The notes: generated by a model not told the origin, from the sequence alone. 64,000 nucleotides of DNA from Acidobacteriota bacterium (GCA_020845575.1 JADLFL010000034.1:1-64000), one strand, 5' to 3'; shown: positions 41,248 through 50,435, counted from the stretch's first letter. A program made the numbers and translations.

Positions 41248-41988
41248 TCAGAGGAAACTGCGCACGAGCGACGACACGAGCAGGTTCCAGCCGTCGATCA
41301 TCACGAACAACATCACTTTGAACGGGAGCGAGATCATCGCCGGCGGGAGTTGCATCATGCCCATCGACAACAGCGTGGTCGACACGACCAGATCGATGAG
41401 CAGGAACGGCACGAACAGGTAGAACCCCATCTGGAAGCCCGTCTTGATTTCCGACAGGATGAACGCCGGGATCACTACGCGCATCGGCAGCGCATCGGCC
41501 GTCTCCGGACGCGGCATCCGCCCCATTTCCACGAACAGCGCGAGGTCCGGTTCACGCGTCTGTTTCAACATGAAGGTGCGCAGCGGCGGCGCGCCCCGTT
41601 CGAGCGCTTCGGTCACGGTGATCTCGTTGCGCAGCACCGGCTGCACGGCCTGTGCGTTGACCTGCTCCCCCACCGGGGCCATCACGAACGCGGTCAGGAA
41701 CAGGGCCAGACCGATCAGAATCTGGTTCGAGGGCGCTTCCTGGGTGCCGAGCGCCTGCCGCACGAAGTGGAAGACGATGACGATCCGCGTGAACGCGGTC
41801 ATCGTCATGAGGATGGCCGGGATGAAGCTGAGGAGCGTCAGCAGCAGCACGACCTGCAGCGGGGCCGAGATCGCCCCGATGCCGTCGATGTCGATGCGCG
41901 CGGCGTTGTCAGCCTGTGCGAGCACCGGCGCGGACATCGCCAGCCACAGCGCGCCCGTCGTGGCGGCCAGACCGAGTGCGCGGCGCAT
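41248..41988 (-). CDS. fliP: Flagellar export protein FliP
   Basis: A 246-residue FliP from the ATG at 41988, which shares one base with the fliO stop. It has a signal-like first helix (LAATTGALWLAMSAPVLAQA), then LTLLSFIPAILMTMTAFTRIVIVFHFVRQALGTQ and PAFILSEIKTGFQMGFYLFVPFLLIDLVV. It forms the export gate with FliQ and FliR. Confidence 0.95.
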   Translation of the reverse strand: MRRALGLAATTGALWLAMSAPVLAQADNAARIDIDGIGAISAPLQVVLLLTLLSFIPAILMTMTAFTRIVIVFHFVRQALGTQEAPSNQILIGLALFLTAFVMAPVGEQVNAQAVQPVLRNEITVTEALERGAPPLRTFMLKQTREPDLALFVEMGRMPRPETADALPMRVVIPAFILSEIKTGFQMGFYLFVPFLLIDLVVSTTLLSMGMMQLPPAMISLPFKVMLFVMIDGWNLLVSSLVRSFL

Positions 41989-42398
41989 CAGCGGGTTTCC
42001 TCGTCGCGCGGCGCGGGGTCGGTCGTCGCCGATTCGAGGGGCGTCGTGCCTGGCAGGCGCACGGCGAGCGCGTCGGCAAACGTCGGCCCTGCCGCCGCCA
42101 GTTCGGTGACGAGCGCCACCTGCATCGGCGTGACGCCGAGCAGGAGCCGTCGTCCCTCGACGGCCACGATCACGAGCTGACGACGATCGCCGAGCCCGAC
42201 GGCCGTTTCGATCTGGACGGCGCGTGTGTCCTTCCGGCCGCCCTGCCATCCGCCGCGCTTCACGAGCCACAGGCAGCCGGCCATCAGGCCGAGCACCACG
42301 ATCAGCGAGAGCGCCGTACGGACCACGCCAGGACCGTCGGACCACCCTGCGGGCGTCGACGCCATCTGCGCCTGCGCCAGCACGAACACGTGGGTCAC
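41988..42398 (-). CDS. fliO: FliO family export assembly protein
   Basis: A 136-residue protein with one membrane helix (VVRTALSLIVVLGLMAGCLWLV, about 24-45) and the small FliO domain (ETAVGLGDRRQLVIVAVEGRRLLLGVTP). It helps FliP assemble. It overlaps fliN by four bases and fliP by one. The C-terminal 30 residues are acidic. Confidence 0.88.
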   Translation of the reverse strand: MTHVFVLAQAQMASTPAGWSDGPGVVRTALSLIVVLGLMAGCLWLVKRGGWQGGRKDTRAVQIETAVGLGDRRQLVIVAVEGRRLLLGVTPMQVALVTELAAAGPTFADALAVRLPGTTPLESATTDPAPRDEETR

Positions 42399-42697
42399 GC
42401 CAGCGCCTCCGTGGCCGACTTCTGCTTGAACTCGGTGAGGCGCAACGACACGCTGTCATCGATGATCACGACCTCGCCGCGCGCCACCGGCACGTCGTTG
42501 ACGAGGACGAAGAGGTCATGCCCGGCCGACTGCGCGAGACGTACGATGCTGCCCCGCTGCAGGCCAAGGCACGCGCGCAGCGTCATCGATCCGCGGCCGA
42601 GAATCACGTCCACGCGCATGCGCACGTCGCCGAATCCACTGAGCGACGGCGGCAGCGAGAGGTCAGTACTGAATGACGAAGTCTGAGAAGAGGACAT
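42395..42697 (-). CDS. fliN: Flagellar motor switch protein FliN (short)
   Basis: A 100-residue FliN from the ATG at 42697. It has the whole SpoA domain: GDVRMRVDVILGRGSMTLRACLGLQRGSIV, LVNDVPVARGEVVIIDDSVSLRL. It lies 35 bases into the end of fliL. A second FliN-type domain is carried by the FliY-like protein at 33517. Confidence 0.92.
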   Translation of the reverse strand: MSSSQTSSFSTDLSLPPSLSGFGDVRMRVDVILGRGSMTLRACLGLQRGSIVRLAQSAGHDLFVLVNDVPVARGEVVIIDDSVSLRLTEFKQKSATEALA

Positions 42698-43190
42698 CGA
42701 GGACCTCGTGGTGCAACACCGGGGATGTCTTCTCGGCAATCGCCTTCTTGAGGGCGTCCTTGCCCTCGGCCGTGGCAATGACCGACGCGGTCTGCGACGC
42801 GAGGAGGTCGAGTACCGCCGATCGCGCGCGCGCCACAGGCAGCTTCTCTTCGAGCAGTTCCTTGACGACGTGTGCGTCGCCGTCGATTACGAGTTGGACG
42901 TTGGTGCGCAGGAAGCGCTGCGCCTGCTGGTCGGCCAGGTTGACGGTGAAGACGTCGAGCGGCAGGAGCGCACCGGAGGCCGCGTCCTTGCCCGTGCCCT
43001 TGTGCGCCTTTTCGGCAGGCGCCTCGTGGTCGTCGGTGGCCTCGTGACCCGCGGCTTCCGCCTTCTGCTTCGAGAGGTACCAGTAGCCGCCTCCGCCGCC
43101 GCCCGCGAGCAGCGCGACGAGACCGACGATGAGGGGCAGCTTGCTCTTCTTCTTGGCGGGGGCGTCCCCCGGCTTGGCGGCGTTGCTCAT
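42663..43190 (-). CDS. fliL: Flagellar basal body-associated protein FliL
   Basis: A 175-residue protein from the ATG at 43190, which has AGGAG at good spacing. A lysine-rich tail (PAKKKSKLPL) leads to one membrane helix (LIVGLVALLAGGGGGGYWYL) and a periplasmic domain with LDVFTVNLADQQAQRFLRTNVQLVID. FliL surrounds and stabilises the stator. A sigma-54 promoter lies 42 bases upstream, so this starts a second transcription unit inside the long cluster. Confidence 0.92.
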   Translation of the reverse strand: MSNAAKPGDAPAKKKSKLPLIVGLVALLAGGGGGGYWYLSKQKAEAAGHEATDDHEAPAEKAHKGTGKDAASGALLPLDVFTVNLADQQAQRFLRTNVQLVIDGDAHVVKELLEEKLPVARARSAVLDLLASQTASVIATAEGKDALKKAIAEKTSPVLHHEVLDVLFSDFVIQY

Positions 43191-43231
43191 GGCTCTCCTG
43201 CGGGCCGCGTCAGGCGGCCGCAGCGAGAGAG

Positions 43232-43247
43232 AGCAAGGGCGATGCCG
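43232..43247 (-). promoter_or_regulatory. Sigma-54 promoter of the fliL operon
   Basis: On the minus strand CGGCATCGCCCTTGCT keeps GG-N10-GC and TTGCT, with a C for T and T for C in the -24 box. It lies in the 234-base gap between fliK and fliL, which otherwise holds no gene. It is 42 bases before the fliL ATG. Confidence 0.68.
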
Positions 43248-43424
43248 GTCCCTCGCCGGCAGGCGCGCCGGCGCGAGGAGTGAAGTTGCCCGGGAATCGG
43301 CCGATTTCGCTGGAGCCGGCACAGGCCGGCGGCCGCCACGCCGCCGTCAACCCGGCCACGCCGACGGGCCACCGACACCCGCCTTCCCGGCGCTTGGCCG
43401 CCGCGGCATTGCAGCCGCCACCCT

Positions 43425-45185
43425 TCAGAGCAGCTGTTCGAACCGGGTCCCCGTGGTGGACGTTCCTCGTGCCGCTTGCCGGCGGCGCGGCTCCTGCTCG
43501 GGGTCGGGCTGGTGGTCCCGCCGCCCGCGGTCGTCTGGCGACACCACCAGTCCGTCGAGGTGGAGTCCCGACGCTTCCAGTTGCTGGCGGAGGCTCTCCT
43601 GGTTCTTGAGGATCCACTCCTGGACCTGCGCGGACTCGGCACGGACCACCGCCGTGACGGCGCCGGCCTCCACACGCAGCGCCACTGTGACGGTCCCAAT
43701 CGCATCGGGCCGCAACTGGAGCTTCGCCTCCCCGATTCCATCCCTCCACTGCATACGGACCGCCGTGACGACCTGGTCGACCACGTGCTCGGCAGACGCG
43801 CCAGGCACGACAACCGGCGGCACAACCGCAATCATCCTGCCCATGGGCGGTGCCGGCAGGGGGACGCCCCCCCCGCTGACGACATCGACCGAGTGACCCG
43901 GTCCCTCGCGGCGGCCCCGCGCCTCTCCCTCGCCCGCGACCAGAGTCTGACCCGGAGCGACGCCCCTCCCTGGCGGCGCGGTGGGTCGGGCCAGCACGGC
44001 CTGTGAGCCGTCGCCGGCGTCCACGGCCCGGGCTCCCACTGTCGCCTCGCGAGTTTCGGTGGACAGGGACCCCGCCCGCGGCCCATCACCTGGAGACGGG
44101 GGCCGGACTTCCGCCTTCACCTGACGGGCTTCGATGGACAGATGCCCGGCCCGCGCGGTGACGGCAGGCGTGTCGAGCGCGTCTCCGACGGTCGGGCCCG
44201 CCGAGCCGCCGACACCAGGCGCCGCGGTGGCTACGGTCGGCTCTCTGAGCCCGGCCTGTGACCTATCCTCGGCGTCCACGGGTCTGGCACCTGTCCACCG
44301 AAGCTCGCGAGGCGACGGTGGAAGCCCCGCCCCTACCTCATCCTGCGGATACGGGCGCTCGGTCCATGGCGCATCACCGGCTTCCATGGTCGGGCCCTGA
44401 TGGCCGACTCTCTCTGGCGACGAGGTGGGTCTGGCTGGCTCTCCGAGCCCGGCCTGTGACGCCACGCCAGGCTCATCGGGTGCCGCATCGGCCTGGCTTC
44501 CGGCGTACCGCGACGCTCCCGGTTCCATGAACAGCGCGATCTGCTGGGGCGATGCCGCCACGAGAGACGACTCACAGCCCTGGACGTTACCGGCGGGCGA
44601 GAACGCCGGGATGCGCACACCATCCCTCCATGACAGGGGCGGCGCACCGGATGAGTCCTCGGCCTGCCCCGTGGCGTCCAGCGCGATGGCGCAGGCAGCC
44701 TCCTGATCGCCCGCATCGTCGGACCATGTGAACGACGCGCTGCCGAGTGCGAGCAGCAGCCATGGCGTCTGTACCGCCGCACTCGCCATGATTCCTCCGT
44801 CCGACCACACGGGCACATGGCCCTCCGCGTCCGCGCGCTCCCGGCCATCGGGGCCCGACCGCGGCCCCCCCGTCCGCTCGGCATCCCGCCAGGGTCTGCC
44901 CTCCGAGCCCGACCGCCCGGCGTCGTCCCCCCCAGCGGCGTCGCGGCAAGGGCCGTTCCTGGCGTGCGACCGCTCTCCCTGGATGGTGGCCAGCACGCTG
45001 GCAAACGCGGGACGTGGCTGCGACCGGGTGCGCGCCGCCAGGGACACCTGCGCTTCCTGCGGCGCGACGGCGGCCGGCCCCAACGATGTGCCTGAAGGTC
45101 GTGGCACCACGCCGGCCGCGGACGCACTGCTCCGCTCGCCGGTGCCCGACGTCGGGTGCCCGACGGTGACGACGGAAGGGCCCAT
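43425..45185 (-). CDS. fliK: FliK-like hook-length control protein
   Basis: A 586-residue protein, long, Pro/Gly/Ala-rich and apparently disordered until residue 460. The C-terminal 100 residues form the FliK C-domain (VDQVVTAVRMQWRDGIGEAKLQLRPDAIGTVTVALRVEAGAVTAVVRAES in part). A degenerate repeat of about 35 residues occurs at about 300-420 (RPVDAEDRSQAGLREPT, AVDAGDGSQAVLARPT), showing length change by internal duplication. FliK measures the hook and triggers the FlhB switch. It starts six bases after flgE. Confidence 0.88.
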   Translation of the reverse strand: MGPSVVTVGHPTSGTGERSSASAAGVVPRPSGTSLGPAAVAPQEAQVSLAARTRSQPRPAFASVLATIQGERSHARNGPCRDAAGGDDAGRSGSEGRPWRDAERTGGPRSGPDGRERADAEGHVPVWSDGGIMASAAVQTPWLLLALGSASFTWSDDAGDQEAACAIALDATGQAEDSSGAPPLSWRDGVRIPAFSPAGNVQGCESSLVAASPQQIALFMEPGASRYAGSQADAAPDEPGVASQAGLGEPARPTSSPERVGHQGPTMEAGDAPWTERPYPQDEVGAGLPPSPRELRWTGARPVDAEDRSQAGLREPTVATAAPGVGGSAGPTVGDALDTPAVTARAGHLSIEARQVKAEVRPPSPGDGPRAGSLSTETREATVGARAVDAGDGSQAVLARPTAPPGRGVAPGQTLVAGEGEARGRREGPGHSVDVVSGGGVPLPAPPMGRMIAVVPPVVVPGASAEHVVDQVVTAVRMQWRDGIGEAKLQLRPDAIGTVTVALRVEAGAVTAVVRAESAQVQEWILKNQESLRQQLEASGLHLDGLVVSPDDRGRRDHQPDPEQEPRRRQAARGTSTTGTRFEQLL

Positions 45186-45191
45186 GACGCG

Positions 45192-46451
45192 TTACCGCTT
45201 CATCTGCAGCGTTTCGACCAGCAACTCGTCGGACACGGTGATTGTGCGCGAGTTGGCCTGGTATCCCCGCTGCGCGAGGATCATCTGCGTGAACTCCGTT
45301 GCGATGTCGACGTTGGACTGCTCGATCGAACTGCCCATCAGCGTGCCGCGGCCACCGGTGCCCGCCGTGCCGATGTTGGGGATGCCGCCAGCCTGGCTTT
45401 CGCCGTAGCGATTGGCTCCCAGCTTCACGAGTCCTTTCGGGTTGTTGAAGTTCGCGAGCGCGATCTGCCCGACGGCCACGGTCTGGCCCGCACCGAACAT
45501 CGCGATGATGCGGCCTTCGGCATCGACCGACAGACTGCTGATCTCACCAGCCTCCGCCCCGTTCTGCATGATCGACGACGTGCCGGACGCCGATGCATAG
45601 CTCGTGATGGACGGCGAATCGGTCGGCGGGGGCGTGATGTCCCAGGTGATGTTGGTCCCCACCGCACCGTTGGCCCACGTCGGTGGCGCCGTGAACGTGA
45701 TGTCGGCGGTCGGTGCCGTCAACCGGCCCGTGCCGTCGAAGCTGAGCGTACCGGTGGCGAGCTGGAACTCACCCGTGCCGCCGTTGACGTCGGCTTCCGG
45801 CACCGTCGCCGTGTACGTCCACGCGCCTGGCGCCGTCTTCTCGAACGAGACGGTCACCACGTGCGCGGCGCCGACGGCGTCGTAGATCTTGATGGGGGTG
45901 GTGAAGTTCACGTCGCCCGTCACCAGCGCATCGCGATCGAGGTTGATCAGCGTCCGCACATTCGTCGTCGCTTCCGGCGCACGCAGCACGCCCGGCGGCA
46001 CGATGATGTCTCCCGGCATGCCCGTCGTGATGATGTCTCCCGTCACCGGGTCGCGTCCGGTGTATCCCTGCACGCGCCACCCGTCTGGCGTCACGAGTTC
46101 GCCATCCGCGTTGAACGAGAAGTTGCCCGCGCGGGTGTACGCGCTGCCCTCGCCGTTGTTGACGATGAAGAAGCCGCTGCCCTGGATGGCGACGTTGGTG
46201 GACTCGCGCGTGCTTTCGATCGGCCCCTGGCTGAAGACCGGCGAGATGGAGCTGGTCACGGTGCCGAGCCCCACCTGCATGGGGTTCATGCTCATGCCGC
46301 CGACGGTCTGGCTCACGAGATCGGCGAAGCTCACCGCACTGCTCTTGTAGCCGATCGTGTTGATGTTGGCGAGGTTGTTGCCAATGACGCTGAGGTACGT
46401 CTGGTTGGCGCTCAGGCCGGACAATCCGGCGGAAAAGGATCCGACTGCCAT
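45192..46451 (-). CDS. flgE: Flagellar hook protein FlgE
   Basis: A 419-residue hook protein from the ATG at 46451. It begins AVGSFSAGLSGLSANQTYLS with VIGNNLANINTIGYKSSAVSF, has ESTNVAIQGSGFFIVNNGEGSAYTRAGNF in the middle, and ends IATEFTQMILAQRGYQANSRTI. The variable domain between about 160 and 330 is Thr-rich. It starts one base after flgD. Confidence 0.95.
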   Translation of the reverse strand: MAVGSFSAGLSGLSANQTYLSVIGNNLANINTIGYKSSAVSFADLVSQTVGGMSMNPMQVGLGTVTSSISPVFSQGPIESTRESTNVAIQGSGFFIVNNGEGSAYTRAGNFSFNADGELVTPDGWRVQGYTGRDPVTGDIITTGMPGDIIVPPGVLRAPEATTNVRTLINLDRDALVTGDVNFTTPIKIYDAVGAAHVVTVSFEKTAPGAWTYTATVPEADVNGGTGEFQLATGTLSFDGTGRLTAPTADITFTAPPTWANGAVGTNITWDITPPPTDSPSITSYASASGTSSIMQNGAEAGEISSLSVDAEGRIIAMFGAGQTVAVGQIALANFNNPKGLVKLGANRYGESQAGGIPNIGTAGTGGRGTLMGSSIEQSNVDIATEFTQMILAQRGYQANSRTITVSDELLVETLQMKR

Positions 46452-46452
46452 C

Positions 46453-46797
46453 TCACTTGCCTCCGTTGGTGGCGCCATCGGCGCCTGTCGTGCTGCGTGT
46501 CGTTGCGGCATCGCCGCCGTCGCTCGACGAGCCGGTGAGCGTCACGCCGAGTGCCGTCCCGATCTGATCGAGCTTGGCCGAGATCGCGGTGAGCTTCTCG
46601 AGTGAGCTGAATGTGGCGAGTTGCGCGATGAACTCGCCGTTGTCCTGCGGTTTGGTGGGGTCCTGGTGCTGCAACTGCGTGGTCAGCAGCTTGAGAAAGG
46701 CGTCCTGCCCGAGGTCGCGCGTCCCCGTCGTGGTGGACGCGTGCGTGGCGGGCGTCGAGCCCGTCTGGGTGGTACTGCCGATCGCCGGTGTGCTCAC
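46453..46797 (-). CDS. flgD: Short FlgD hook-scaffold protein
   Basis: A 114-residue protein starting at GTG, with AGGAGCG upstream and a four-base overlap with the fliJ stop. The FlgD N-terminal domain is complete: LGQDAFLKLLTTQLQHQDPTKPQDNGEFIAQLATFSSLEKL. The C-terminal half with the tudor/FN3-like hook-cap domains, present in the usual 220-residue FlgD, is missing; the protein ends in a Gly/Ser/Thr tail. An open frame 5' of the GTG covers fliJ and is not used. Confidence 0.88.
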   Translation of the reverse strand: MSTPAIGSTTQTGSTPATHASTTTGTRDLGQDAFLKLLTTQLQHQDPTKPQDNGEFIAQLATFSSLEKLTAISAKLDQIGTALGVTLTGSSSDGGDAATTRSTTGADGATNGGK

Positions 46798-47249
46798 TGG
46801 AACGCTCCTGAACGACGCGCCGCCCTGATCGTGGACAGTTCGTCGATGGTCTGCATCTCGCGCCGCGCGGCTTCCCGGTCGAAGTCCTCCCGCGCGCGAT
46901 CCCTGAATCGCTCGAGCACGCGCCGCGCCTTGCGGGCCTCCTGCGCCTGCCGGAGGCGCATGTCGCGAGTCTCGAGCCTGTCGCGCACCTCGAGGCGGCT
47001 CGCCTCGACGTCGCGCGCCTTCACGACAATCCAATTTCGATGCCACGTCAGGAGCACGACGTCGGCGCCGTCGCGCTCCGACGCGTGCGCTGACGCGTAA
47101 GCACCTGTCAACCTCTGCTCGGTCGCCGCGAGCGAGGCCTCGGCGTCGTGCAGTTGGCGTTCGGCCCGCGCGAGCGCCTGTTCGGCCCGTTCTTCCGCGC
47201 GCTGGCGCATCTGCAGCACCGGCTCGAGCCTAAAGCGGAAGCGCGCCAT
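46794..47249 (-). CDS. fliJ: Flagellar export chaperone FliJ
   Basis: A 151-residue coiled-coil protein: ARFRFRLEPVLQMRQRAEERAEQ is the FliJ start, and the rest is a long Arg/Glu/Ala helical hairpin ending VLERFRDRAREDFDREAARREMQTIDEL. FliJ stimulates the FliI ATPase and FlhA. It lies about 80 bases after fliI; that gap shows no promoter I can recognise. Confidence 0.9.
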   Translation of the reverse strand: MARFRFRLEPVLQMRQRAEERAEQALARAERQLHDAEASLAATEQRLTGAYASAHASERDGADVVLLTWHRNWIVVKARDVEASRLEVRDRLETRDMRLRQAQEARKARRVLERFRDRAREDFDREAARREMQTIDELSTIRAARRSGAFQ

Positions 47250-47330
47250 GCCGATGATGTCGAGTGACGCGGTCTGTCATGACCTGCGCGAAGTGTCGGA
47301 CGAACGACAGATGGAGACGGGTCGCCACGA

Positions 47331-48659
47331 CTAGAGAGCGGTGAGCGCCTCGACGGCGCTGTCGTAGTCGACCAGATCGCCGGCCGGCTGTCTGAGGAAC
47401 GCGTCGACCGTCTCACGATGCGCGAGCGCATCGTCGATGCGCGCGCTGGAACCCGCCACGTACGCACCGACGGACACGAGGTCTTCGTTCTCGCGCACCA
47501 GCGACAGCCAGTCACGCACCGTCCCTGCCTTCAGTCGATGTTCTGCCGTCGTGACGTCGGGCATCGTCCGGCTCACGCTGGAGAGGATGTCGATCGCCGG
47601 GTAGTGATTGCGCGCGCCGAGCGCACGCGAGAGGACCACGTGCCCATCGAGGATGCCGCGCACGCTGTCGGCCACCGGTTCGTTGGTGTCGTCGCCTTCG
47701 ACGAGCACGGTGTAGATGCCCGTGATCGACCCCTTGCCCTGCACGTTGCCCGCCCGCTCCAGCAGTCCGGGCAGCAGGCCGAACACCGATGGCGGATAGC
47801 CCTTGGCCGTCGGCGGTTCGCCGGCGGCCAGACCCACTTCACGCTGCGCCATCGCGAACCGCGTGACCGAATCCATCATCAGGAGCACGTTCTTGCCCTG
47901 ATCCCTGAACCACTCGGCCATCGCCGTCGCGGCATACGCGGCGCGCATGCGCACGAGCGGAGGGTTGTCGGAGGTCGAGACGACCACCACCGAGCGCCGC
48001 CGTCCGTCGGGACCGAGATCGTGTTCGAGGAAGCTGCGCACTTCGCGCCCGCGCTCGCCGACAAGGGCGATCACCGCCACGTCGGCGCCGGTGCCGCGCG
48101 CCATCATGCCGAGCAGCGTGCTCTTGCCGACGCCGCTCCCGCCGAACAAGCCCACGCGCTGCCCGCGCCCCATCGTCAGCAACGCGTCGAGCGCTCGCAC
48201 GCCAGTGCCGATGGGCCTGTCGACAGGCTGCCTGGCCAGCGGATTGAGCGGCGGCGGGTGTAATGGCCCCACATCGCTGGTGAGCAGGGGGCCCAGGTCG
48301 TCGAGCGGACGGCACAGGCCGTCGACGACCCGCCCGAGCAGGGCATCGCCCACGGGCACCGCCGCCGGGCGTCCACGCGAGACGATGCGATCGCCAGGCC
48401 TGATGCCCGTGGTGCTACCGAGTGGGACCGACTGGAGCAGCGAATCGCGGAAGCCGACGACTTCCAGCAGGAGGGGTGGCGCACCGTCGCGCGAAACGAT
48501 CTCGCACAACTCGCCCACGCGGACGCGAGGGCCACGCGACTCGACGAGCAGACCGACGCTCCGCACCACCTGCCCGACCATGGGGAGGGGATCGGTCGCG
48601 TCGATCTGATCACGATACCGGCCGAGCGAGAAGCTGGCGGAGAAGTCGAGCACCGACAT
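47331..48659 (-). CDS. fliI: Flagellum-specific ATPase FliI
   Basis: A 442-residue FliI, related to the F1-beta subunit. Walker A GGSGVGKS is at 173-180, followed by ALVGERGREVRSFLEHDLG and MMDSVTRFAMAQREVGLAAGEPPTAKGYPPSVF (the last part diagnostic). It energises export with FliH and FliJ. The ATG shares one base with the fliH stop (TGATG). Confidence 0.96.
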   Translation of the reverse strand: MSVLDFSASFSLGRYRDQIDATDPLPMVGQVVRSVGLLVESRGPRVRVGELCEIVSRDGAPPLLLEVVGFRDSLLQSVPLGSTTGIRPGDRIVSRGRPAAVPVGDALLGRVVDGLCRPLDDLGPLLTSDVGPLHPPPLNPLARQPVDRPIGTGVRALDALLTMGRGQRVGLFGGSGVGKSTLLGMMARGTGADVAVIALVGERGREVRSFLEHDLGPDGRRRSVVVVSTSDNPPLVRMRAAYAATAMAEWFRDQGKNVLLMMDSVTRFAMAQREVGLAAGEPPTAKGYPPSVFGLLPGLLERAGNVQGKGSITGIYTVLVEGDDTNEPVADSVRGILDGHVVLSRALGARNHYPAIDILSSVSRTMPDVTTAEHRLKAGTVRDWLSLVRENEDLVSVGAYVAGSSARIDDALAHRETVDAFLRQPAGDLVDYDSAVEALTAL

Positions 48660-49405
48660 CAGGCCACGCCTCGCCGTGCCGGCAGCGAGACCACCCCATC
48701 ACCAAGCACCGCGCGTGCAATCTCGTCGACCTGCGCGTCCACCGACGCGTCGATCGTCCCGAACTCGGACTCCACGAGGCAGCCGCCACGCGCGACGCCC
48801 GGATCCGGCACCACCTCCACCTGACGCCCGGACAACGGGGCCGTCTGCCCTCCCGTCACGGTGGCGTAATCGTCAGGGTGCAGACGCACGGTCGCCGGTG
48901 TGGCGCCACCGAGCCGCTCGAGCGCGATGTGCGCGAGCGCCGCCGTCAGCTCCTGATCGACGCTGACCTCACGGTGCAGGACACGTCGTGCGATCGCGAT
49001 CGCGAGCTGCACGAGTTCGCGCTCCGTCTGCCGCACCATGCTCTCGCGCAGGCTCGACAACTCTTCGAGCGTCTGCGCCAGGCGCCGCAGCATCGCTTCC
49101 GCACGCTTGCCCCCGGCTTCGAGGCCCGCGCGCTCGCCCTGCGCGTACCCCTTCGTGAACGCATCACGTTCGAGCGCGGCAAGATGCGCTTGTTGTTCGG
49201 GGGTCGGGGTCGACGGGTCGCCGTTCGGCGAGACGACGGCAGCGCCAGCATGCACGCCTGCCGCAAGGTCACCAGCGTCGACAGGCGTCCAGATGTCGGC
49301 CGCCCGTGGCGTGACCGGCAGGCGTTCGCCCGTCTCGATGGGACTCCACGCAAAGCGCTCGACGAGCGCCAGATCCGGTGCCAGCCGACGCGCCTTAGGT
49401 GACAT
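48659..49405 (-). CDS. fliH: Flagellar export ATPase regulator FliH
   Basis: A 248-residue protein from the ATG at 49405, which has GGGAG upstream and overlaps fliG by 11 bases. The middle is a Gly-spaced helix (FTKGYAQGERAGLEAGGKRAEAML) typical of FliH, and the C-terminal domain reads VQLAIAIARRVLHREV, VVPDPGVARGGCLVESEFGTIDAS. It binds FliI and docks it at FliN. Confidence 0.92.
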   Translation of the reverse strand: MSPKARRLAPDLALVERFAWSPIETGERLPVTPRAADIWTPVDAGDLAAGVHAGAAVVSPNGDPSTPTPEQQAHLAALERDAFTKGYAQGERAGLEAGGKRAEAMLRRLAQTLEELSSLRESMVRQTERELVQLAIAIARRVLHREVSVDQELTAALAHIALERLGGATPATVRLHPDDYATVTGGQTAPLSGRQVEVVPDPGVARGGCLVESEFGTIDASVDAQVDEIARAVLGDGVVSLPARRGVA

Positions 49406-50432
49406 AGGGCTCTCCCGCGGCGGCGCCCGTCTGCAGCAGGCCCTCTTCCTCCAGCTTGCGTGCGATGCCGACGACGTCCTGCTGGGCCTTCTCCACTTCC
49501 CGCAGACGCACCGCACCGAGGAGTTCGATCTCCTCGCGAATCATGTCCACCGCGCGCTTGGACATGTTCTGGAAGAACCTGTTGCGCATCTCCTCCGAGG
49601 TGCCCTTGAGCGCCACGGTGAGCACCTTCTTGTCCGCGCGCTGGACGATCTCGCGCAACGCGTTGTCGTCCACGTGGAGCAGGTCGTCGAAGACGAACAT
49701 CAGGTGACGGATGGAGACCGCCAGGTCCGGCGTCTGCGTCTCGATGACCTCGAGCACCGACTGGCTGATGCTGCGATCGATGTGGTTGAGCAGTTCCGCC
49801 ACCGCACGGATGCCGCCATACGACTCGTGCGACGGCGTGCCGCCGAGGGACTTCAGCCGCTGTTCGATGACGGCGGAGATCCGCGAGATGACGTCCGGCG
49901 AGATCTCCTCGAGGTTCGCCATGCGGGTCACCACCTCGACGCGGAGCTCCTCGGGCAGGCTCTGCATCAATTGCGACGCGGCGACGGGCTTGAGGTGCGC
50001 CAGGATCAGCGCCACCGTCTGCGGATGCTCGCTCTGGATGAACTTGGACAACTGCTGCGGATCGGCGCGTTCGAGGCCCGTGAACGCGCGCGTGGACTTG
50101 ACGTTCTTCACGACCTGGTCGAGCACACGCTTGGCCAGGTCCGCACCGAGCGACTGGGAGAGCAACTTCGACGCGTAGTCGACGCCGCCCTTGGTCACGT
50201 ACTCGGCGGCGCGCCACATCTGGTGGAACTCCTCGAGCACGTCGGTCGCCGTGGCGGCAGACACGGGGCCGAGCAGCGCGATCTCGCGAGCGATGGCCTC
50301 GATCTCTTCCTCGTTCAGGTGCTTGAACAGCGCGCCGGACGCTTCTTCGCCGATGAGTACGGTGAGGATGGCCGCCTTGCGGATGCCGTTGAGATCGCCT
50401 GCCCCCGTGCGGGGCGCCAGTGCCGTGGCCAT
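49395..50432 (-). CDS. fliG: Flagellar motor switch protein FliG
   Basis: A 345-residue FliG. It has LNGIRKAAILTVLIGEEASGALF, the EHPQTVALILAHLKP motif of the middle domain, and the torque helix region DDLLHVDDNALREIVQRADKKVLTVALKG with the charged residues that face MotA. It begins three bases after fliF. Confidence 0.96.
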   Translation of the reverse strand: MATALAPRTGAGDLNGIRKAAILTVLIGEEASGALFKHLNEEEIEAIAREIALLGPVSAATATDVLEEFHQMWRAAEYVTKGGVDYASKLLSQSLGADLAKRVLDQVVKNVKSTRAFTGLERADPQQLSKFIQSEHPQTVALILAHLKPVAASQLMQSLPEELRVEVVTRMANLEEISPDVISRISAVIEQRLKSLGGTPSHESYGGIRAVAELLNHIDRSISQSVLEVIETQTPDLAVSIRHLMFVFDDLLHVDDNALREIVQRADKKVLTVALKGTSEEMRNRFFQNMSKRAVDMIREEIELLGAVRLREVEKAQQDVVGIARKLEEEGLLQTGAAAGEPYVT

Positions 50433-50435
50433 CGA

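Noticed and set aside
43285..43330. GCCGATTC box on the minus strand in the fliK-fliL gap
   Set aside because: The -35 position at 15 bases reads CCGG rather than TAAA or TCAA. The box is part of a palindrome AATCGGCCGATT.
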